Of a stretch of 64,000 bases of DNA, positions 37,987-51,143 are shown in pieces. The position numbers and the translations under genes were made by a program. Numbering within the stretch: position 1 is the stretch's first letter; every line of letters begins with the position of its first letter. This DNA is from Stenotrophomonas sp. 704A1 (GTDB lineage Bacteria; Pseudomonadota; Gammaproteobacteria; Xanthomonadales; Xanthomonadaceae): NCBI RefSeq assembly GCF_030549525.1, contig NZ_CP130831.1, forward strand, positions 1,761,501 to 1,825,500, read 5' to 3'. The notes under the pieces are model-generated. The model ran no database searches, was not told the DNA's origin, and worked only from the letters and a program-made list of their open reading frames with translations.

Positions 37987-38327
37987 GTCCTGACCCGTGG
38001 CTGGCGCTGCAGGCCCAGCGTCACCGCCGGCGGTGGCGGCAGTGGCCATGGGGCCTGATCGCGCTGGGCCTGGCATTGCTGTCGCTGTCAGGGGCGTTCT
38101 TCATCTTCATGCTGGTGGGCGCGGCGATGCGCCCGCCCGGTGACGGCGCGGGCCTCAACCTGAAGCCCTATGTCATCACCCTTGCCGTGGCCGAGCTGTT
38201 GACTGTTTCCGCCGGCATCGTGGCGTCGGTGCTGGCGTGGCGACTGAACCGGGGCAGGGCGGCCGCAGCGCTGGCCATGGTCCTGCTCTCGCTGTGGCTT
38301 GGCGTGCTGTTGCACGACCTGCTCTGA
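37983..38327 (+). CDS. Small membrane protein, first of a tandem paralogous pair
   Basis: 114 residues from GTG at 37983, overlapping the kdsA stop. Three hydrophobic segments; the first is [20 protein letters not shown], followed by a loop with MRPPGDG. The layout and the RPPG-D/E-G loop recur in the next gene, so the two are duplicates. No known domain recognised. Co-translated with kdsA by overlap; its stop overlaps the next ATG. Confidence 0.7.
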   Translation: MSPDPWLALQAQRHRRRWRQWPWGLIALGLALLSLSGAFFIFMLVGAAMRPPGDGAGLNLKPYVITLAVAELLTVSAGIVASVLAWRLNRGRAAAALAMVLLSLWLGVLLHDLL

Positions 38328-38656
38328 TGAATACGACGGCATCGCCGCGCGGGCGGCCCTGGGGCCTGGTCGCTCTGGGACTGTCGGTGCTTGCCTGGAG
38401 CAGCCTGGTGACCGCCGTAGTGGCCTTCGCGGCCAGCTTCCGGCCGCCGGGGGAGGGCGACCACGGCGTGCAGGCCATGCAGTGGTGGGTGCTGGGCGCG
38501 CTGGTCACGCTGGTGCTGTCCTTCCTGGGCAGCCTGGGGGCGATGGTGCTGGCTTGGCGGCGGCAGCGCGGGCCTGTCTGCGCTGCGGTTGCCGGCGTCC
38601 TGCTGGTGATGCTGGTGTCGCTGCTGCTGATCGTGATCGGGTCCAGCGCCGGCTGA
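38327..38656 (+). CDS. Small membrane protein, second of a tandem paralogous pair
   Basis: 109 residues. Same design as its upstream neighbour: PWGLVALGLSVLAWSSL as the first helix, then a loop with FRPPGEGD, a central helix, and VLAWRRQRGPVCAAV near the last helix (neighbour: [15 protein letters not shown]). The ATG overlaps the preceding TGA. Function unknown; a role near the envelope is only suggested by kdsA. Confidence 0.7.
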   Translation: MNTTASPRGRPWGLVALGLSVLAWSSLVTAVVAFAASFRPPGEGDHGVQAMQWWVLGALVTLVLSFLGSLGAMVLAWRRQRGPVCAAVAGVLLVMLVSLLLIVIGSSAG

Positions 38657-38671
38657 GGCCGCCCAGGCCAT

Positions 38672-40045
<1,374 letters not shown>

Positions 40046-40049
40046 GCCC

Positions 40050-40400
40050 ATGCGCGACTGGCGCTGGCTGCTGTTGCTGCTGGCCCTGCTGCTAGCATGG
40101 CTGCAGTACCGTTTCTGGTTTGGTCCGGGCAACTCGGGAGATGTGATGATGCTCGAAGCCCAGGTCACCAGCCAGGAACGGGACAATGAGGGTCTGCAGC
40201 AGCGCAACGATGCGCTGGCTGCCGAAGTGAAGGACCTCAAGGAAGGCCAGTCCGCCATCGAGGAACGCGCGCGCAGCGAGCTGGGAATGATCAAGCCCGG
40301 CGAGAAGTTCTACCGCGTGGTCGAAGATGCGCCCTCGCGACCGGCGCCGCCTGCGCCGGTCGCCGCGCAGGTGGGCGACCACCCGGCGGACGTGCCATGA
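40050..40400 (+). CDS. ftsB: Cell-division protein FtsB
   Basis: 116 residues. A short cytoplasmic start, one transmembrane helix ([17 protein letters not shown]) and a coiled coil (residues about 35-70) with the family ending [18 protein letters not shown]. The divisome partners are FtsL and FtsQ. It starts 4 bases after eno and overlaps ispD. Confidence 0.95.
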   Translation: MRDWRWLLLLLALLLAWLQYRFWFGPGNSGDVMMLEAQVTSQERDNEGLQQRNDALAAEVKDLKEGQSAIEERARSELGMIKPGEKFYRVVEDAPSRPAPPAPVAAQVGDHPADVP

Positions 40401-41095
40401 GCGCGGCGATCTGGGTGGTGGTTCCCGCTGCAGGGCGTGGCACCCGGTTCGGCGCACCACTGCCCAAGCAGTACCTGCAGGCGGGCGGGCAGATCCTGCT
40501 CGCCCATACCCTGGACGCACTGCTGGCGCACCCGGCCGTCGCCGGCGCGATGGTGGTGATCGGCCAGGACGATGCCGACTGGCCGGGCTGGAGCGAATGG
40601 TCCGGCAAGCCGGTATTGACCTGCGTGGGCGGTGCCACCCGCGCCGCCTCGGTGCTGGCCGGGCTGCAGGCGCTGCCGGACAGCGTGCGTGCCGATGAGT
40701 TCGTGCTGGTGCACGACGCGGCACGCCCGAACCTGTCGCTGGCCGATCTCGGGCGCCTGCTGGAAGCGGGCCGCACCGATCCGGTCGGTGCCATCCTCGC
40801 CGCCCCCGTGCGTGACACGCTCAAGCGGGCGGGCGACGATGGTGGCATCGATGGCACCGAACCGCGCGAACGCCTGTGGCGCGCGCTCACCCCGCAGCTG
40901 TTCCGCCGCCATCAGCTGATCCGCGCGCTGACCGAGGCCGCTGCCGCCGGCATTGACGTGACCGACGATGCCATGGCCATGGAGCGCCAGGGCCAGCGCC
41001 CGCTGCTGGTGGAAGGCAGCGAAGACAACTTCAAGGTCACCACCCCGGCCGATCTCGACCGGTTCGAATTCGTACTCTCCCGCCGCGCCGGCTGA
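40397..41095 (+). CDS. ispD: 2-C-methyl-D-erythritol 4-phosphate cytidylyltransferase
   Basis: 232 residues. The nucleotide loop [19 protein letters not shown] and [12 protein letters not shown] plus [11 protein letters not shown] and [13 protein letters not shown] mark IspD. It attaches CMP to methylerythritol phosphate in the non-mevalonate isoprenoid pathway. It overlaps ftsB by 4 bases; ispF follows 33 bases downstream. Confidence 0.96.
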   Translation: MSAAIWVVVPAAGRGTRFGAPLPKQYLQAGGQILLAHTLDALLAHPAVAGAMVVIGQDDADWPGWSEWSGKPVLTCVGGATRAASVLAGLQALPDSVRADEFVLVHDAARPNLSLADLGRLLEAGRTDPVGAILAAPVRDTLKRAGDDGGIDGTEPRERLWRALTPQLFRRHQLIRALTEAAAAGIDVTDDAMAMERQGQRPLLVEGSEDNFKVTTPADLDRFEFVLSRRAG

Positions 41096-41128
41096 CGCCC
41101 GCGCGGCCCTGCTGCAAGGGCTGCATCC

Positions 41129-41626
41129 ATGAGCACCTCCCCGTTCCCGCCCGTCCGCATCGGCCAGGGCTACGACGTCCATGCCTTCGGTGAAGGCGAC
41201 CACATCATGCTCGGTGGCATCGCGGTGCCGCACAGCTGCGGTGTCCTGGCGCACAGCGACGGCGATGTGATCCTGCATGCATTGTGCGATGCCATGCTCG
41301 GCGCGATCGCGCTGGGCGACATCGGCCAGCATTTCCCGCCCAGCGACGCGCGCTGGAAGGGGGCGGACAGCAGCGAATTCGTCCGCCACTGCGACAGCCT
41401 GCTGCGCGAACGCGGCTGGCGTGTCGGCAACACCGACATCACCGTCATCTGCGAACGCCCGAAGGTCGGCCCGCACGCGCTGGCCATGCGCGAGCGCATC
41501 GGCCAGCTGCTGCAGCTGCCGCTGGATGCGGTCAGCGTCAAGGCCACCACCTCGGAGAAGCTGGGCTTCACCGGTCGTGGTGAAGGCATTGCCGCGCAGG
41601 CCGTGGTGCTGCTGGTGGCCGCATGA
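41129..41626 (+). CDS. ispF: 2-C-methyl-D-erythritol 2,4-cyclodiphosphate synthase
   Basis: 165 residues. Metal-binding Asp and His in [31 protein letters not shown], and [20 protein letters not shown]. It forms the cyclic diphosphate in the MEP isoprenoid pathway, the step after IspD-IspE. It overlaps truD by 4 bases. Confidence 0.97.
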   Translation: MSTSPFPPVRIGQGYDVHAFGEGDHIMLGGIAVPHSCGVLAHSDGDVILHALCDAMLGAIALGDIGQHFPPSDARWKGADSSEFVRHCDSLLRERGWRVGNTDITVICERPKVGPHALAMRERIGQLLQLPLDAVSVKATTSEKLGFTGRGEGIAAQAVVLLVAA

Positions 41627-42654
41627 TTCCGCTTCCCCTCGCGTTCGGCGAGCCGCTGCTGCGCGCGCGCATCCGTACCACCCCCGATGATTTCCAGGTC
41701 GACGAGCTGCCGGCCTTCGAAGCCACCGGCGAGGGCGAGCACCTGCTGCTGCACATCCGCAAGCGCGGCGCGAACACCGTGCACGTGGCCAGGCTGCTGG
41801 CCCGATGGGCAGGGCTGCCGGACATGGCGGTGAGCTATGCCGGCATGAAGGATCGCAATGCCGTCACCACCCAGCGCTTCAGCGTGCACCTGCCCAAGCG
41901 CGTCGCACCGGACCTGGCTGCATTGGCCAGCGACGAAATCGAAGTGATCGATGCGACCTGGCACAACCGCAAGCTGCAGCGCGGCGCGTTGGCAGGCAAC
42001 CGTTTCAGGCTGGTGCTGCGCGACGTGCACGGCGATGCGGCTGCGATCGACGCACGGCTGCAGCAGATCGCCTCGCGCGGCCTGCCCAACTGGTTCGGTG
42101 AACAGCGTTTCGGTCGCGATGGCGGCAACGTGCCGGCGGCGCTGGCGATGTTCGCAGGCCGTCGCATGCGCCCGGACCAGCGCTCGCTGTTGCTGTCGGC
42201 GGCACGTTCGGCGCTGTTCAACCGGGTGCTGGCCGCACGGGTGGAGCAGGGCAGCTGGGACCGGCCACTGGACGGCGAAGTGTGGATGCTCGACGGCAGC
42301 CGCAGCGTGTTCGGGCCCGAGCCGTTCAGCGATGTGCTGGCCGAGCGCCTGGCCCGGTTCGATATCCACCCCAGCGCGCCGTTGTGGGGAGAGGGTGAGC
42401 TGCGCAGCAGCGATGCGGCACGCGCGCTGGAGCTGGGGGCGCTGGAGGATGAGCAGTCCCTTGCGTTGCGCGCCGGGCTGGAGAGCGCGCGGCTGAAGCA
42501 GGAGCGGCGCGCACTGCGGCTGCGCCCGGCCTTGCTGCAGCACCAGTGGCTGGGCCAGGACGTGCTGGAACTGTCGTTCGCGTTGCCGCCGGGATGCTAT
42601 GCCACCGCCGTGCTGCATGAACTCGGCCCGGTCGAAGACGCCTCACAGGACTGA
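41623..42654 (+). CDS. truD: tRNA pseudouridine(13) synthase
   Basis: 343 residues. The TruD catalytic Asp lies in [40 protein letters not shown] and [14 protein letters not shown] are family motifs. It modifies U13 of tRNAs. It is part of the ispD-ispF-truD-(surE) arrangement common in gammaproteobacteria, though here an oppositely oriented smr gene lies before surE. Confidence 0.95.
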   Translation: MIPLPLAFGEPLLRARIRTTPDDFQVDELPAFEATGEGEHLLLHIRKRGANTVHVARLLARWAGLPDMAVSYAGMKDRNAVTTQRFSVHLPKRVAPDLAALASDEIEVIDATWHNRKLQRGALAGNRFRLVLRDVHGDAAAIDARLQQIASRGLPNWFGEQRFGRDGGNVPAALAMFAGRRMRPDQRSLLLSAARSALFNRVLAARVEQGSWDRPLDGEVWMLDGSRSVFGPEPFSDVLAERLARFDIHPSAPLWGEGELRSSDAARALELGALEDEQSLALRAGLESARLKQERRALRLRPALLQHQWLGQDVLELSFALPPGCYATAVLHELGPVEDASQD

Positions 42655-42738
42655 TTGCCGGATGCCGTGGGCATATCCCGGCATGGCGTGGAACGCCTGA
42701 GGCATCGACTGGATCCACGCCGTGCGGGGATGCCGCGG

Positions 42739-43278
42739 TCAACGCCGCGCCAGCAGCACCAGCACTGCACCGGTGCCGCCCTGTGCGGTCGGCGCCGAAT
42801 GGAAGGCCAGCACGTCGTTGCGCAGCCGCAACAGGCGATCGACCACGTTCTTCAGCACGGGCGCGCCGCCGTCCGCCTGCAGCCCCTTGCCGTGGATGAT
42901 GCGCACGCAGCCTTGCTCGTGCGCATGTGCCTCCAGCAGGAACTGGCGCAGCATCGCCTCGGCCTGCGCGGCGGTCGCGCCATGCAGATCAAGCTCGTCC
43001 TGTACCGAGTACTGGCCGCGCTTCAGGCGCTGGAACAGGCGCGGGGGCAGGTTGTCGCGGCGATAGCTGGCCACATCGCCAGCTTCCAGCGGCGCGCTGT
43101 CGCGCAGCAGCCGGGCGAACTCTCCGGCCGCGTCGGCTTCATCGCGCTCGGCCATGCGTGCGCGCGGTTTCGGCCGTGGCGCGGCGGGCGCCGGCTCGAC
43201 CTCCCTGCGCAGCGGCGTCACCTCACCGATGGCGGCACGGAACAGTGCTGCCGGATCTTCATCTTCAGGGTGCGACAT
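42739..43278 (-). CDS. Smr-domain protein
   Basis: 179 residues from the ATG at 43278; an in-frame GTG two codons earlier is less likely. The N-terminal ~90 residues are charged and low in complexity; the Smr domain follows, with the DxH motif in ELDLHGATAAQAEAML and HGKG in VRIIHGKGLQ. Smr domains have nicking or RNA-cleaving activity. It lies antiparallel between truD and surE. Confidence 0.88.
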   Translation of the reverse strand: MSHPEDEDPAALFRAAIGEVTPLRREVEPAPAAPRPKPRARMAERDEADAAGEFARLLRDSAPLEAGDVASYRRDNLPPRLFQRLKRGQYSVQDELDLHGATAAQAEAMLRQFLLEAHAHEQGCVRIIHGKGLQADGGAPVLKNVVDRLLRLRNDVLAFHSAPTAQGGTGAVLVLLARR

Positions 43279-43487
43279 GCGCACAGGGTAAACCGCCCGC
43301 GCCGGTCTGCCTATGACCGCCCGATGTCAGCCGTGACCGCCGACAGGGTAGGACCGGCGGCCGGCTTGCGGCACAATAGCGGACGCACTTGTGGAGGTGC
43401 CGCATCCCGTCGGGATGCCGGTCATCCTCGCCCACGCTGCAAGGTGACGGAATCGAATTCTTGGAAAATCAAGCGGTTAAATCGAAG

Positions 43488-44267
43488 ATGCGCATCCTGG
43501 TCAGCAATGATGACGGTGTCGACGCTGCAGGCATCCGGATGCTGGCCTCGGTGTTGCGCGAAGCCGGTCACGAAGTCACGGTGGTCGCACCTGACCGCGA
43601 CCGCTCCGGCGCCAGCAATTCGCTGACCCTGGACCTGCCGGTCCGGCTCAAGCGCATCGACCATTACACCGTGTCGGTCGCCGGTACACCCACCGACTGC
43701 GTGCACCTGGCGCTGACCGGACTGCTGGAATTCGAGCCTGACATTGTCGTGTCCGGCATCAACAACGCCGCCAACCTCGGCGACGATGTGATCTATTCCG
43801 GCACGGTCTCGGCGGCGATGGAAGGGCGCTTCCTCGGCCTGCCGGCGGTCGCGGTATCGCTGGTCACCCGCAATCACGATCCCCGGCACTTCGAGACCGC
43901 TGCGCGCGCCGCGGTGGAAATCGTTGCCCGGCTCAAGGCCGATCCGCTGCCGGCCGACACCATCCTCAACGTCAACGTGCCGGATCTGCCGTGGAGCGAG
44001 ATCAAGGGCTTCGAAGTCACCCGCCTGGGCAACCGCCATCGCGCCGAGGGCTGCATCGCGCAGAAGGATCCGCGCGGCAACGAGGTGTACTGGATCGGGC
44101 CGGCCGGGCGTGAGCAGGACTCCGGCCCCGGCACCGATTTCCACGCCGTGCGTACCGGGCACATTTCGATCACGCCGATCCAGGTTGACCTGACCCGCTA
44201 CCAGGCCCTGGAAAAGGTCGCCAGCTGGGTGGGCGGGCTGACCGCCGCGCTGGACCAGCCGGCATGA
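43488..44267 (+). CDS. surE: 5'/3'-nucleotidase SurE
   Basis: 259 residues. Starts [16 protein letters not shown] with the metal-binding Asp pair; [27 protein letters not shown] and [20 protein letters not shown] are family motifs. It dephosphorylates nucleoside monophosphates and is linked to stress survival. The ATG at 43488 is chosen for the family N-terminus; upstream in-frame codons do not match. Overlaps pcm. Confidence 0.96.
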   Translation: MRILVSNDDGVDAAGIRMLASVLREAGHEVTVVAPDRDRSGASNSLTLDLPVRLKRIDHYTVSVAGTPTDCVHLALTGLLEFEPDIVVSGINNAANLGDDVIYSGTVSAAMEGRFLGLPAVAVSLVTRNHDPRHFETAARAAVEIVARLKADPLPADTILNVNVPDLPWSEIKGFEVTRLGNRHRAEGCIAQKDPRGNEVYWIGPAGREQDSGPGTDFHAVRTGHISITPIQVDLTRYQALEKVASWVGGLTAALDQPA

Positions 44268-44941
44268 GCCCCCGCCTGCGCCTGCAGCCGGAGGCCGTTG
44301 GCATCGGCATGACCTCGCAGCGGGTGCGCGATCGTCTGGTCGATCGCCTGCGCGAAGCCGGCATCGCCGACGAGTCGACGCTGAACGCGATCCGGGTGGT
44401 GCCACGCCATCTGTTCATCGACGAGGCGCTGGCCTCGCGCGCCTATGAAGACACCGCGCTGCCGATCGGCCATGGCCAGACCATCTCGCAGCCGTGGGTG
44501 GTGGCGCGGATGACCGAAGCGGTGCTGCAGGTCGCTCCGAAAAAGGTGCTGGAAGTCGGCACCGGTTCCGGCTACCAGGCTGCCGTGCTGGGCGCGCTGG
44601 GCCTGGAGGTATACACCGTTGAGCGTATCGGCGACCTGCTGCGGCAGGCGCGCAAGCGGTTCCGTGCGCTGGGCATGAACATCCGCACCAAGCATGACGA
44701 CGGTCGTGTCGGCTGGGCCGAGCATGGTCCGTTCGACGCCATCGTGGTCACTGCAGCGGCACCGGCGCTGGTCGATGCCCTGATCGAACAGCTGGCCGAA
44801 GGTGGCCGCCTGGTCGCGCCGGTCGGTGGCCCCGGCGCGCAGTCGCTGGTGCAGCTGGACCGCCGCGCCGATGGCAGCATCGAACAACGCGTGCTGGCGC
44901 CGGTCACCTTCGTGCCGCTGCTGTCTGGCATGCTGGATTGA
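44264..44941 (+). CDS. pcm: Protein-L-isoaspartate O-methyltransferase
   Basis: 225 residues. [20 protein letters not shown] opens the conserved part; [20 protein letters not shown] and the SAM loop [16 protein letters not shown] follow. It repairs isoaspartyl residues in aged proteins. It overlaps surE by 4 bases, the classic surE-pcm pair. Confidence 0.96.
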   Translation: MSPRLRLQPEAVGIGMTSQRVRDRLVDRLREAGIADESTLNAIRVVPRHLFIDEALASRAYEDTALPIGHGQTISQPWVVARMTEAVLQVAPKKVLEVGTGSGYQAAVLGALGLEVYTVERIGDLLRQARKRFRALGMNIRTKHDDGRVGWAEHGPFDAIVVTAAAPALVDALIEQLAEGGRLVAPVGGPGAQSLVQLDRRADGSIEQRVLAPVTFVPLLSGMLD

Positions 44942-44960
44942 ATCCACGGAGCAGGGTTGC

Positions 44961-45575
44961 ATGAAGATTTTCGGGCCGCTGTACGAGCGGGCGATGAAGT
45001 GGGCCGCGCACGAGCGTGCGCCGACCTATCTGACGGTGTTGAGCTTCGTTGAAGCAATCATTTTCCCGGTGATGCCGGAAGTGATGCTGGCGCCGATGTG
45101 CGTGGCCCAGCCCAGGCGCGGCTGGTGGTTCGCCACGCTCAGCCTGGCCGGCTCGATGGCCGGTGCGCTGGTCGGCTACGCGCTGGGTCACTACGCCTTC
45201 GAGGCGATCAAGCCGCTGTTCGAGATGCTGGGCATGCTGCCGGCGATCGAGCAGGGCATCGCCACCGTGCAGGCAAAGATGGCCGAGTCGCCGTGGGCGG
45301 TGTTCACGTTCCTGGTGCTGGGCGGCTTCATGCCGATCCCGATGAAGGTCTTCACGTGGGCTTCGGGTATCGTCGGCGTGCCGTTGCCACAGTACCTGCT
45401 GAGCATGTTGATCGGCCGCGGCAAGCGCGTCTACGTGCTGGCCGCGGTCATCCGCATCGGTGGTGCGCGTGCCGAAGCGGCGCTGCGCCGATGGATTGAA
45501 CCGCTGGGCTGGATCGCCACCGCGTTGGTGGTGGTGCTAATCGCCTGGCTTGTATGGAGGTCGAAGTTCGCATGA
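44961..45575 (+). CDS. yqaA: YqaA-type (DedA-like) membrane protein
   Basis: 204 residues with about four to five membrane segments. FVEAIIFPVMPEVMLAPMCV and FLVLGGFMPIPMKVFTWASG resemble the DedA/VTT-domain YqaA family. Function unproven; DedA relatives affect membrane homeostasis. It is inserted between pcm and nlpD and its stop overlaps the nlpD ATG. Confidence 0.85.
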   Translation: MKIFGPLYERAMKWAAHERAPTYLTVLSFVEAIIFPVMPEVMLAPMCVAQPRRGWWFATLSLAGSMAGALVGYALGHYAFEAIKPLFEMLGMLPAIEQGIATVQAKMAESPWAVFTFLVLGGFMPIPMKVFTWASGIVGVPLPQYLLSMLIGRGKRVYVLAAVIRIGGARAEAALRRWIEPLGWIATALVVVLIAWLVWRSKFA

Positions 45576-46345
45576 GTGCAGATCGTCTGAGCAAGGGAGT
45601 GCGCATCGGCGCACTGGCGTTGCTGGTATCCACCCTGGCCGCCTGTGGCACCGCCACCGTGGTCCGGCCCAGCGGCGGCGGCGGCGTGAGCACGCCGAAG
45701 ACCTCGGTGCCCAAACCGGGCCAGACCGTGGTCGTGCGCAAGGGCGACACCATCTATGCGCTGGCGCGCATCCATGACATCACGCCGGCCGACCTGATCG
45801 CCTGGAACCGCCTGGACAATCCGTCCACCATCTACCCGGGGCAGGTGATCCGTCTGTACCCGCAGGGGGCGGGCGGTGGCCGCGCACCGACCACCGTGGT
45901 GACCCCGCCACGTGGCAGCGGCAGTACCGGAACCAGCAGCCCGGCCCCGGCACCGGTCGGGCCGGTGAAGAGCAACATCGCCTGGCGCTGGCCGGCCGAT
46001 GGCGCGGTGGTCGGCCGCTACGTGGCAGGCGACGCGACCAAGCAGGGCGTGGACATCGCCGGCACCAGCGGCGCGCCGGTACGCGCCACCGCCAACGGCG
46101 TGGTGGTGTATTCCGGTGCCGGCCTGGTCGGTTACGGCGAGCTGATCATCATCAAGCACAGCGACCAGTGGCTGTCGGCCTATGGCCACAACCGCAAGCG
46201 CCTGGTGAACGAAGGCCAGAGCGTGAAGGCCGGCGAGCAGATCGCGGAGATGGGCCGTACCGGCGCGAACCGGGACATGCTGCACTTCGAGATCCGCTAC
46301 AACGGCAAGCCGGTGGACCCGCAGCAGTACCTGCCGGCGAAATAG
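45572..46345 (+). CDS. nlpD: NlpD-like lipoprotein with LysM and degenerate LytM domain
   Basis: 257 residues from the ATG overlapping yqaA. Lipobox LAAC at Cys25, a LysM domain (VVVRKGDTIYALARIHDI to QVIRLYP, about residues 53-97), a Pro/Ser/Gly linker, and a C-terminal M23/LytM domain. The usual zinc ligands are missing: the first motif reads QGVDIAGTSGAPV without the His, and the HxH position reads YGHN. This matches NlpD, which activates amidase AmiC at division rather than cutting peptidoglycan. No rpoS follows. Confidence 0.92.
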   Translation: MSADRLSKGVRIGALALLVSTLAACGTATVVRPSGGGGVSTPKTSVPKPGQTVVVRKGDTIYALARIHDITPADLIAWNRLDNPSTIYPGQVIRLYPQGAGGGRAPTTVVTPPRGSGSTGTSSPAPAPVGPVKSNIAWRWPADGAVVGRYVAGDATKQGVDIAGTSGAPVRATANGVVVYSGAGLVGYGELIIIKHSDQWLSAYGHNRKRLVNEGQSVKAGEQIAEMGRTGANRDMLHFEIRYNGKPVDPQQYLPAK

Positions 46346-46359
46346 ACCGCGCAGACACG

Positions 46360-46466
46360 GTAGCGCCGGGCCACGCCCGGCGGCTTCCACACCGCGTCCA
46401 TACACGGGTAGCGCCGGGCCATGCCCGACGGCTCTCTATAGGTAGCGCCGGGCCATGCCCGGCGAC
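46360..46466. repeat. Three GTAG-type palindromes (GC-rich subfamily)
   Basis: GTAGCGCCGGGCC(A)YGCCCG units start at 46360, 46408 and 46442, all in the same orientation, filling the gap between nlpD and a convergent gene. They match the inverted copy at 27805-27827. Confidence 0.87.
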
Positions 46467-46467
46467 C

Positions 46468-46842
46468 TCAGCCTTCCAGAATGAACGCGGCAGCGACCTT
46501 GCGGCCTTCACCGGCCAGGATGTTGAAGGTGCGCGCAGCGGCCGGGTTGTTCATCACTTCCAGGCCGATGCCCCGCGACAGGCACGCGGCCATCACCACG
46601 GCGGGCGGGAATACCTGGCGGTCGCCGGTCCCGAGCACGATCAGCGCCGGGTTCAGTGCCAGGATCGGCTCCAGGTCGGCCACCTGCAGGTCGGAGGCGC
46701 GCGCAACCGGCCACTGCTCGACCAGCTGTTCAGGGCTCAGGAAGAAGCTGCTGCCCAGCACGCGGTCGTTGACCCGCGCCGAGCGGCCGTCGGCGGCGCG
46801 CAGGCTGTAGGCGTAGTCGGGCAGTTCGTGGTTCAGCTGCAT
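46468..46842 (-). CDS. Mth938-like domain protein
   Basis: 124 residues. SLRAADGRSARVNDRVLGSS, LILGTGDRQVFP-like ALIVLGTGDRQVFPPAVV, GIGLEVMNNPAAARTFNIL and VAAAFIL match the Mth938/NDUFAF3 (DUF498) family. The human relative assembles complex I; the bacterial role is unknown. The yhbY gene lies 11 bases upstream on the same strand. Confidence 0.83.
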   Translation of the reverse strand: MQLNHELPDYAYSLRAADGRSARVNDRVLGSSFFLSPEQLVEQWPVARASDLQVADLEPILALNPALIVLGTGDRQVFPPAVVMAACLSRGIGLEVMNNPAAARTFNILAGEGRKVAAAFILEG

Positions 46843-46853
46843 GGCAGGGATGG

Positions 46854-47159
46854 TCAGCCGCGCGGCAGCACGATCTGACGCTGTTCCTTGCTGGGCCGGT
46901 ACAGCACGGCCACATGGCCGATGCGCTGCACCAGGGCGCTGTCGGTGGCCTGCACGATCTCGGCGATCATCACGTCACGGGCCTCGCGGTCCTCGGCGGC
47001 GACCTTCACCTTGACCAGTTCATGGCGCTCCAGCACCTCGTTCAGCTCGGCGAGGAAGGCCGGGGTGACGCCCTTGCCGCCGGTCTGCAGCAGCGCCTTG
47101 AGGTCGTGGGCTTGGCCGCGCAGGAAACGGGTCTGGGAAGCGGTCAGGGCGATTGACAT
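46854..47159 (-). CDS. yhbY: YhbY-family RNA-binding protein
   Basis: 101 residues. A CRM domain: LTASQTRFLRGQAHDLKALL, TGGKGVTPAFLAELNEVLERHELVKVKV (in part) and VQRIGHVAVLYRPSKE. It binds pre-50S particles. It is divergent from rlmE, the usual neighbour pair. Confidence 0.92.
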   Translation of the reverse strand: MSIALTASQTRFLRGQAHDLKALLQTGGKGVTPAFLAELNEVLERHELVKVKVAAEDREARDVMIAEIVQATDSALVQRIGHVAVLYRPSKEQRQIVLPRG

Positions 47160-47223
47160 GCAGAAAACACGGTTGAATGGGGCGATCAGGGTATCATGAC
47201 GACCCCATCAGCCCCTATTTCCA

Positions 47224-47856
47224 ATGGCTACCCGCAGCAAAAGCAGCCAGCGCTGGCTCAAGGAACATTTCTCCGACCCCTTCGTGAAGAAGGCCCAGGC
47301 CGAGGGCATGCGCTCGCGCGCGGCCTACAAGCTCGAGGAGCTTCTCGAACGTGACCGCCTGCTGAAGCCGGGCATGGTCGTGGTCGACCTTGGCGCGGCC
47401 CCGGGCGGCTGGTCGCAGCAGGTGCGGAGACAGATGGGCGACAATGGCCGGGTGCTGGCACTGGACATCCTGGACATGCCGCCGCTGGCCGGGGTGGAGT
47501 TCCTTCATGGTGACTTCAGGGAAGAAGCTGTCCTATCTGAATTCGAGGGCATGCTCGGGGATCAGCGGGTGGACCTTGTGCTGTCGGACATGGCCCCCAA
47601 TAAGAGTGGCGTGGGTGCGGTTGACCAGCCGCGGATGATGCACCTGGCAGAGCTGGCCCTGGAGTTTGCCGACAACCACCTCAAGACCGGTGGGGCGTTC
47701 CTGATCAAGCTGTTCCAGGGTGAAGGCTTTGACGACTACGTGCGCGACATGCGCCGTCGCTACGACAAGGTCTCCATCCGCAAGCCGGAAGCCTCGCGCA
47801 AGCGCTCGCCCGAGGTGTACGCCTTGGGTCAGGGAAAACGCGCCCACATGAAGTAA
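47224..47856 (+). CDS. rlmE: 23S rRNA (uridine-2'-O) methyltransferase RlmE
   Basis: 210 residues. [20 protein letters not shown], the SAM loop [24 protein letters not shown] and [13 protein letters not shown] show the complete K-D-K-E active site. It methylates U2552 of 23S rRNA. ftsH follows on the same strand after 58 bases, the standard pairing. Confidence 0.97.
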   Translation: MATRSKSSQRWLKEHFSDPFVKKAQAEGMRSRAAYKLEELLERDRLLKPGMVVVDLGAAPGGWSQQVRRQMGDNGRVLALDILDMPPLAGVEFLHGDFREEAVLSEFEGMLGDQRVDLVLSDMAPNKSGVGAVDQPRMMHLAELALEFADNHLKTGGAFLIKLFQGEGFDDYVRDMRRRYDKVSIRKPEASRKRSPEVYALGQGKRAHMK

Positions 47857-47914
47857 GCTCGCCGAGTACGCTCGACCCCAACGCAACACCGCACTGAGAG
47901 GAACACCGGAGCCA

Positions 47915-49858
<1,944 letters not shown>

Positions 49859-49880
49859 CGATCGGCGCTACGCACTGCCT

Positions 49881-49914
49881 GACGAGGCCGGGGCAACCCG
49901 GCTTCGTCATTTCC
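49881..49914 (+). terminator. Hairpin terminator after ftsH
   Basis: A 12-bp stem (GACGAGGCCGGG with CCCGGCTTCGTC) closed by a GCAA tetraloop is followed by ATTTCC. The T run is short but the stem is very stable. Confidence 0.75.
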
Positions 49915-49957
49915 GGGGCCTGGCCCGCCCTGATGTGAGCCATCTGCTGGAGCCCGT

Positions 49958-50146
49958 ATGTCCCACCCGCCGCCGCAACCGATCTCCCACAACGTCGAAA
50001 TGGTCATCGCCACCATCGTCGGCGTCGCCGTGGGCCTGACCGTGGACAACCTGCTGCTGGGCTGTGGCGTAGGCATCGCCGTCGGTGTCCTGCTGAGCAT
50101 CATCAAGACGCTGTACGTGGACCGGAAGCGCCGCCAGCAGCGCTGA
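49958..50146 (+). CDS. Small glycine-rich membrane protein
   Basis: 62 residues. Hydrophobic from about 16 to 50 with Gly spacing (VGVAVGLTVDNLLLGCGVGI), then a basic end DRKRRQQR, suggesting one or two tight helices with the C-terminus in the cytoplasm. Not recognised. It has an independent GGAG-type ribosome site and lies alone between ftsH and folP. Confidence 0.6.
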   Translation: MSHPPPQPISHNVEMVIATIVGVAVGLTVDNLLLGCGVGIAVGVLLSIIKTLYVDRKRRQQR

Positions 50147-50246
50147 TGGGGTTACGCCGGGCTTCGGCTTCGGCCGTTGCTGCTGCGGGTGCAGGGCGCC
50201 GCCCTGCCGAACTAAACTACCCGCCGTTGTTCCTGCAGGATTGCCC

Positions 50247-51143
50247 ATGTTCGATACCTCGCCCCAGCTCGATTGCGCCGGCCGCATCCTGCATCTGGAC
50301 CGTGCCCGGGTCATGGGCATCGTCAACGTCACCCCGGATTCGTTTTCCGACGGCGGCAGCCATGACACCACCGAGGCGGCGGTCGCGCACGGCCTGAAGC
50401 TGGTCGAAGAAGGCGCGGACCTGCTCGACATCGGTGGCGAATCCACCCGCCCGGGCGCCGCGCCGGTGCCGGTCGAGGAAGAACTGCGCCGGGTGCTGCC
50501 GGTGATCGAGCAGCTGGCGGCGCGGACCGCGGTGCCGATCAGCATCGATACCTTCAAACCGGAGGTCATGCGCGCGGCCGTAGCCGCCGGCGCCGGCATG
50601 ATCAACGACATCTTCGGCCTGCGCCAGGACGGCGCGCTGGAGGCGGCCGCCGAGAGCGGCGTGCCGGTGGTGCTGATGCACATGCAGGGTGAGCCGGGCC
50701 ACATGCAGGCCGACCCGCAGTACGACGACGTGGTCGCCGACGTGCATGGCTTCCTTGTGCAGCGCCTGTTCGCCGCCGAGATGGCAGGCATCGCCAGGAA
50801 GAACCTGCTGATCGATCCCGGCTTCGGCTTCGGCAAGACCACCGCGCACAACATGCTGCTGCTGGCCCGCTCCGAGCGCTTCCTGGAACTGGGGGTGCCT
50901 CTGCTCGCCGGGCTGTCGCGCAAGCGCAGCCTCGGTGAGTTGACCGGGCGTGCCTCACCGGCGGAGCGCGTCGCTGCGTCGGTGGCGGCGCATCTGATCG
51001 CCGTGCAGCGCGGCGCGCGCATCGTCCGCGTGCACGATGTCGCCGCGACGGTGGACGCGCTGCGTGTGTGGCAGGCGGTCGACGCCGTGCCGGCGATGCG
51101 GGTGGACGCCAGGCCCTCGATCCGCTGGCCGGACGACGAGTGA
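50247..51143 (+). CDS. folP: Dihydropteroate synthase
   Basis: 298 residues from the ATG at 50247; a TTG two codons earlier is in frame, but AGGA lies 6 bases before the [41 protein letters not shown] and [19 protein letters not shown] motifs are present. It makes dihydropteroate for folate and is the sulfonamide target. It overlaps miaA (TGATG). Confidence 0.96.
   Translation: MFDTSPQLDCAGRILHLDRARVMGIVNVTPDSFSDGGSHDTTEAAVAHGLKLVEEGADLLDIGGESTRPGAAPVPVEEELRRVLPVIEQLAARTAVPISIDTFKPEVMRAAVAAGAGMINDIFGLRQDGALEAAAESGVPVVLMHMQGEPGHMQADPQYDDVVADVHGFLVQRLFAAEMAGIARKNLLIDPGFGFGKTTAHNMLLLARSERFLELGVPLLAGLSRKRSLGELTGRASPAERVAASVAAHLIAVQRGARIVRVHDVAATVDALRVWQAVDAVPAMRVDARPSIRWPDDE

Noticed and set aside
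42655..42738. Repeat or terminator between truD and smr
   Set aside because: Some GC-rich short complementarity (ATGCC/GGCAT) but no clear stem with a T run.
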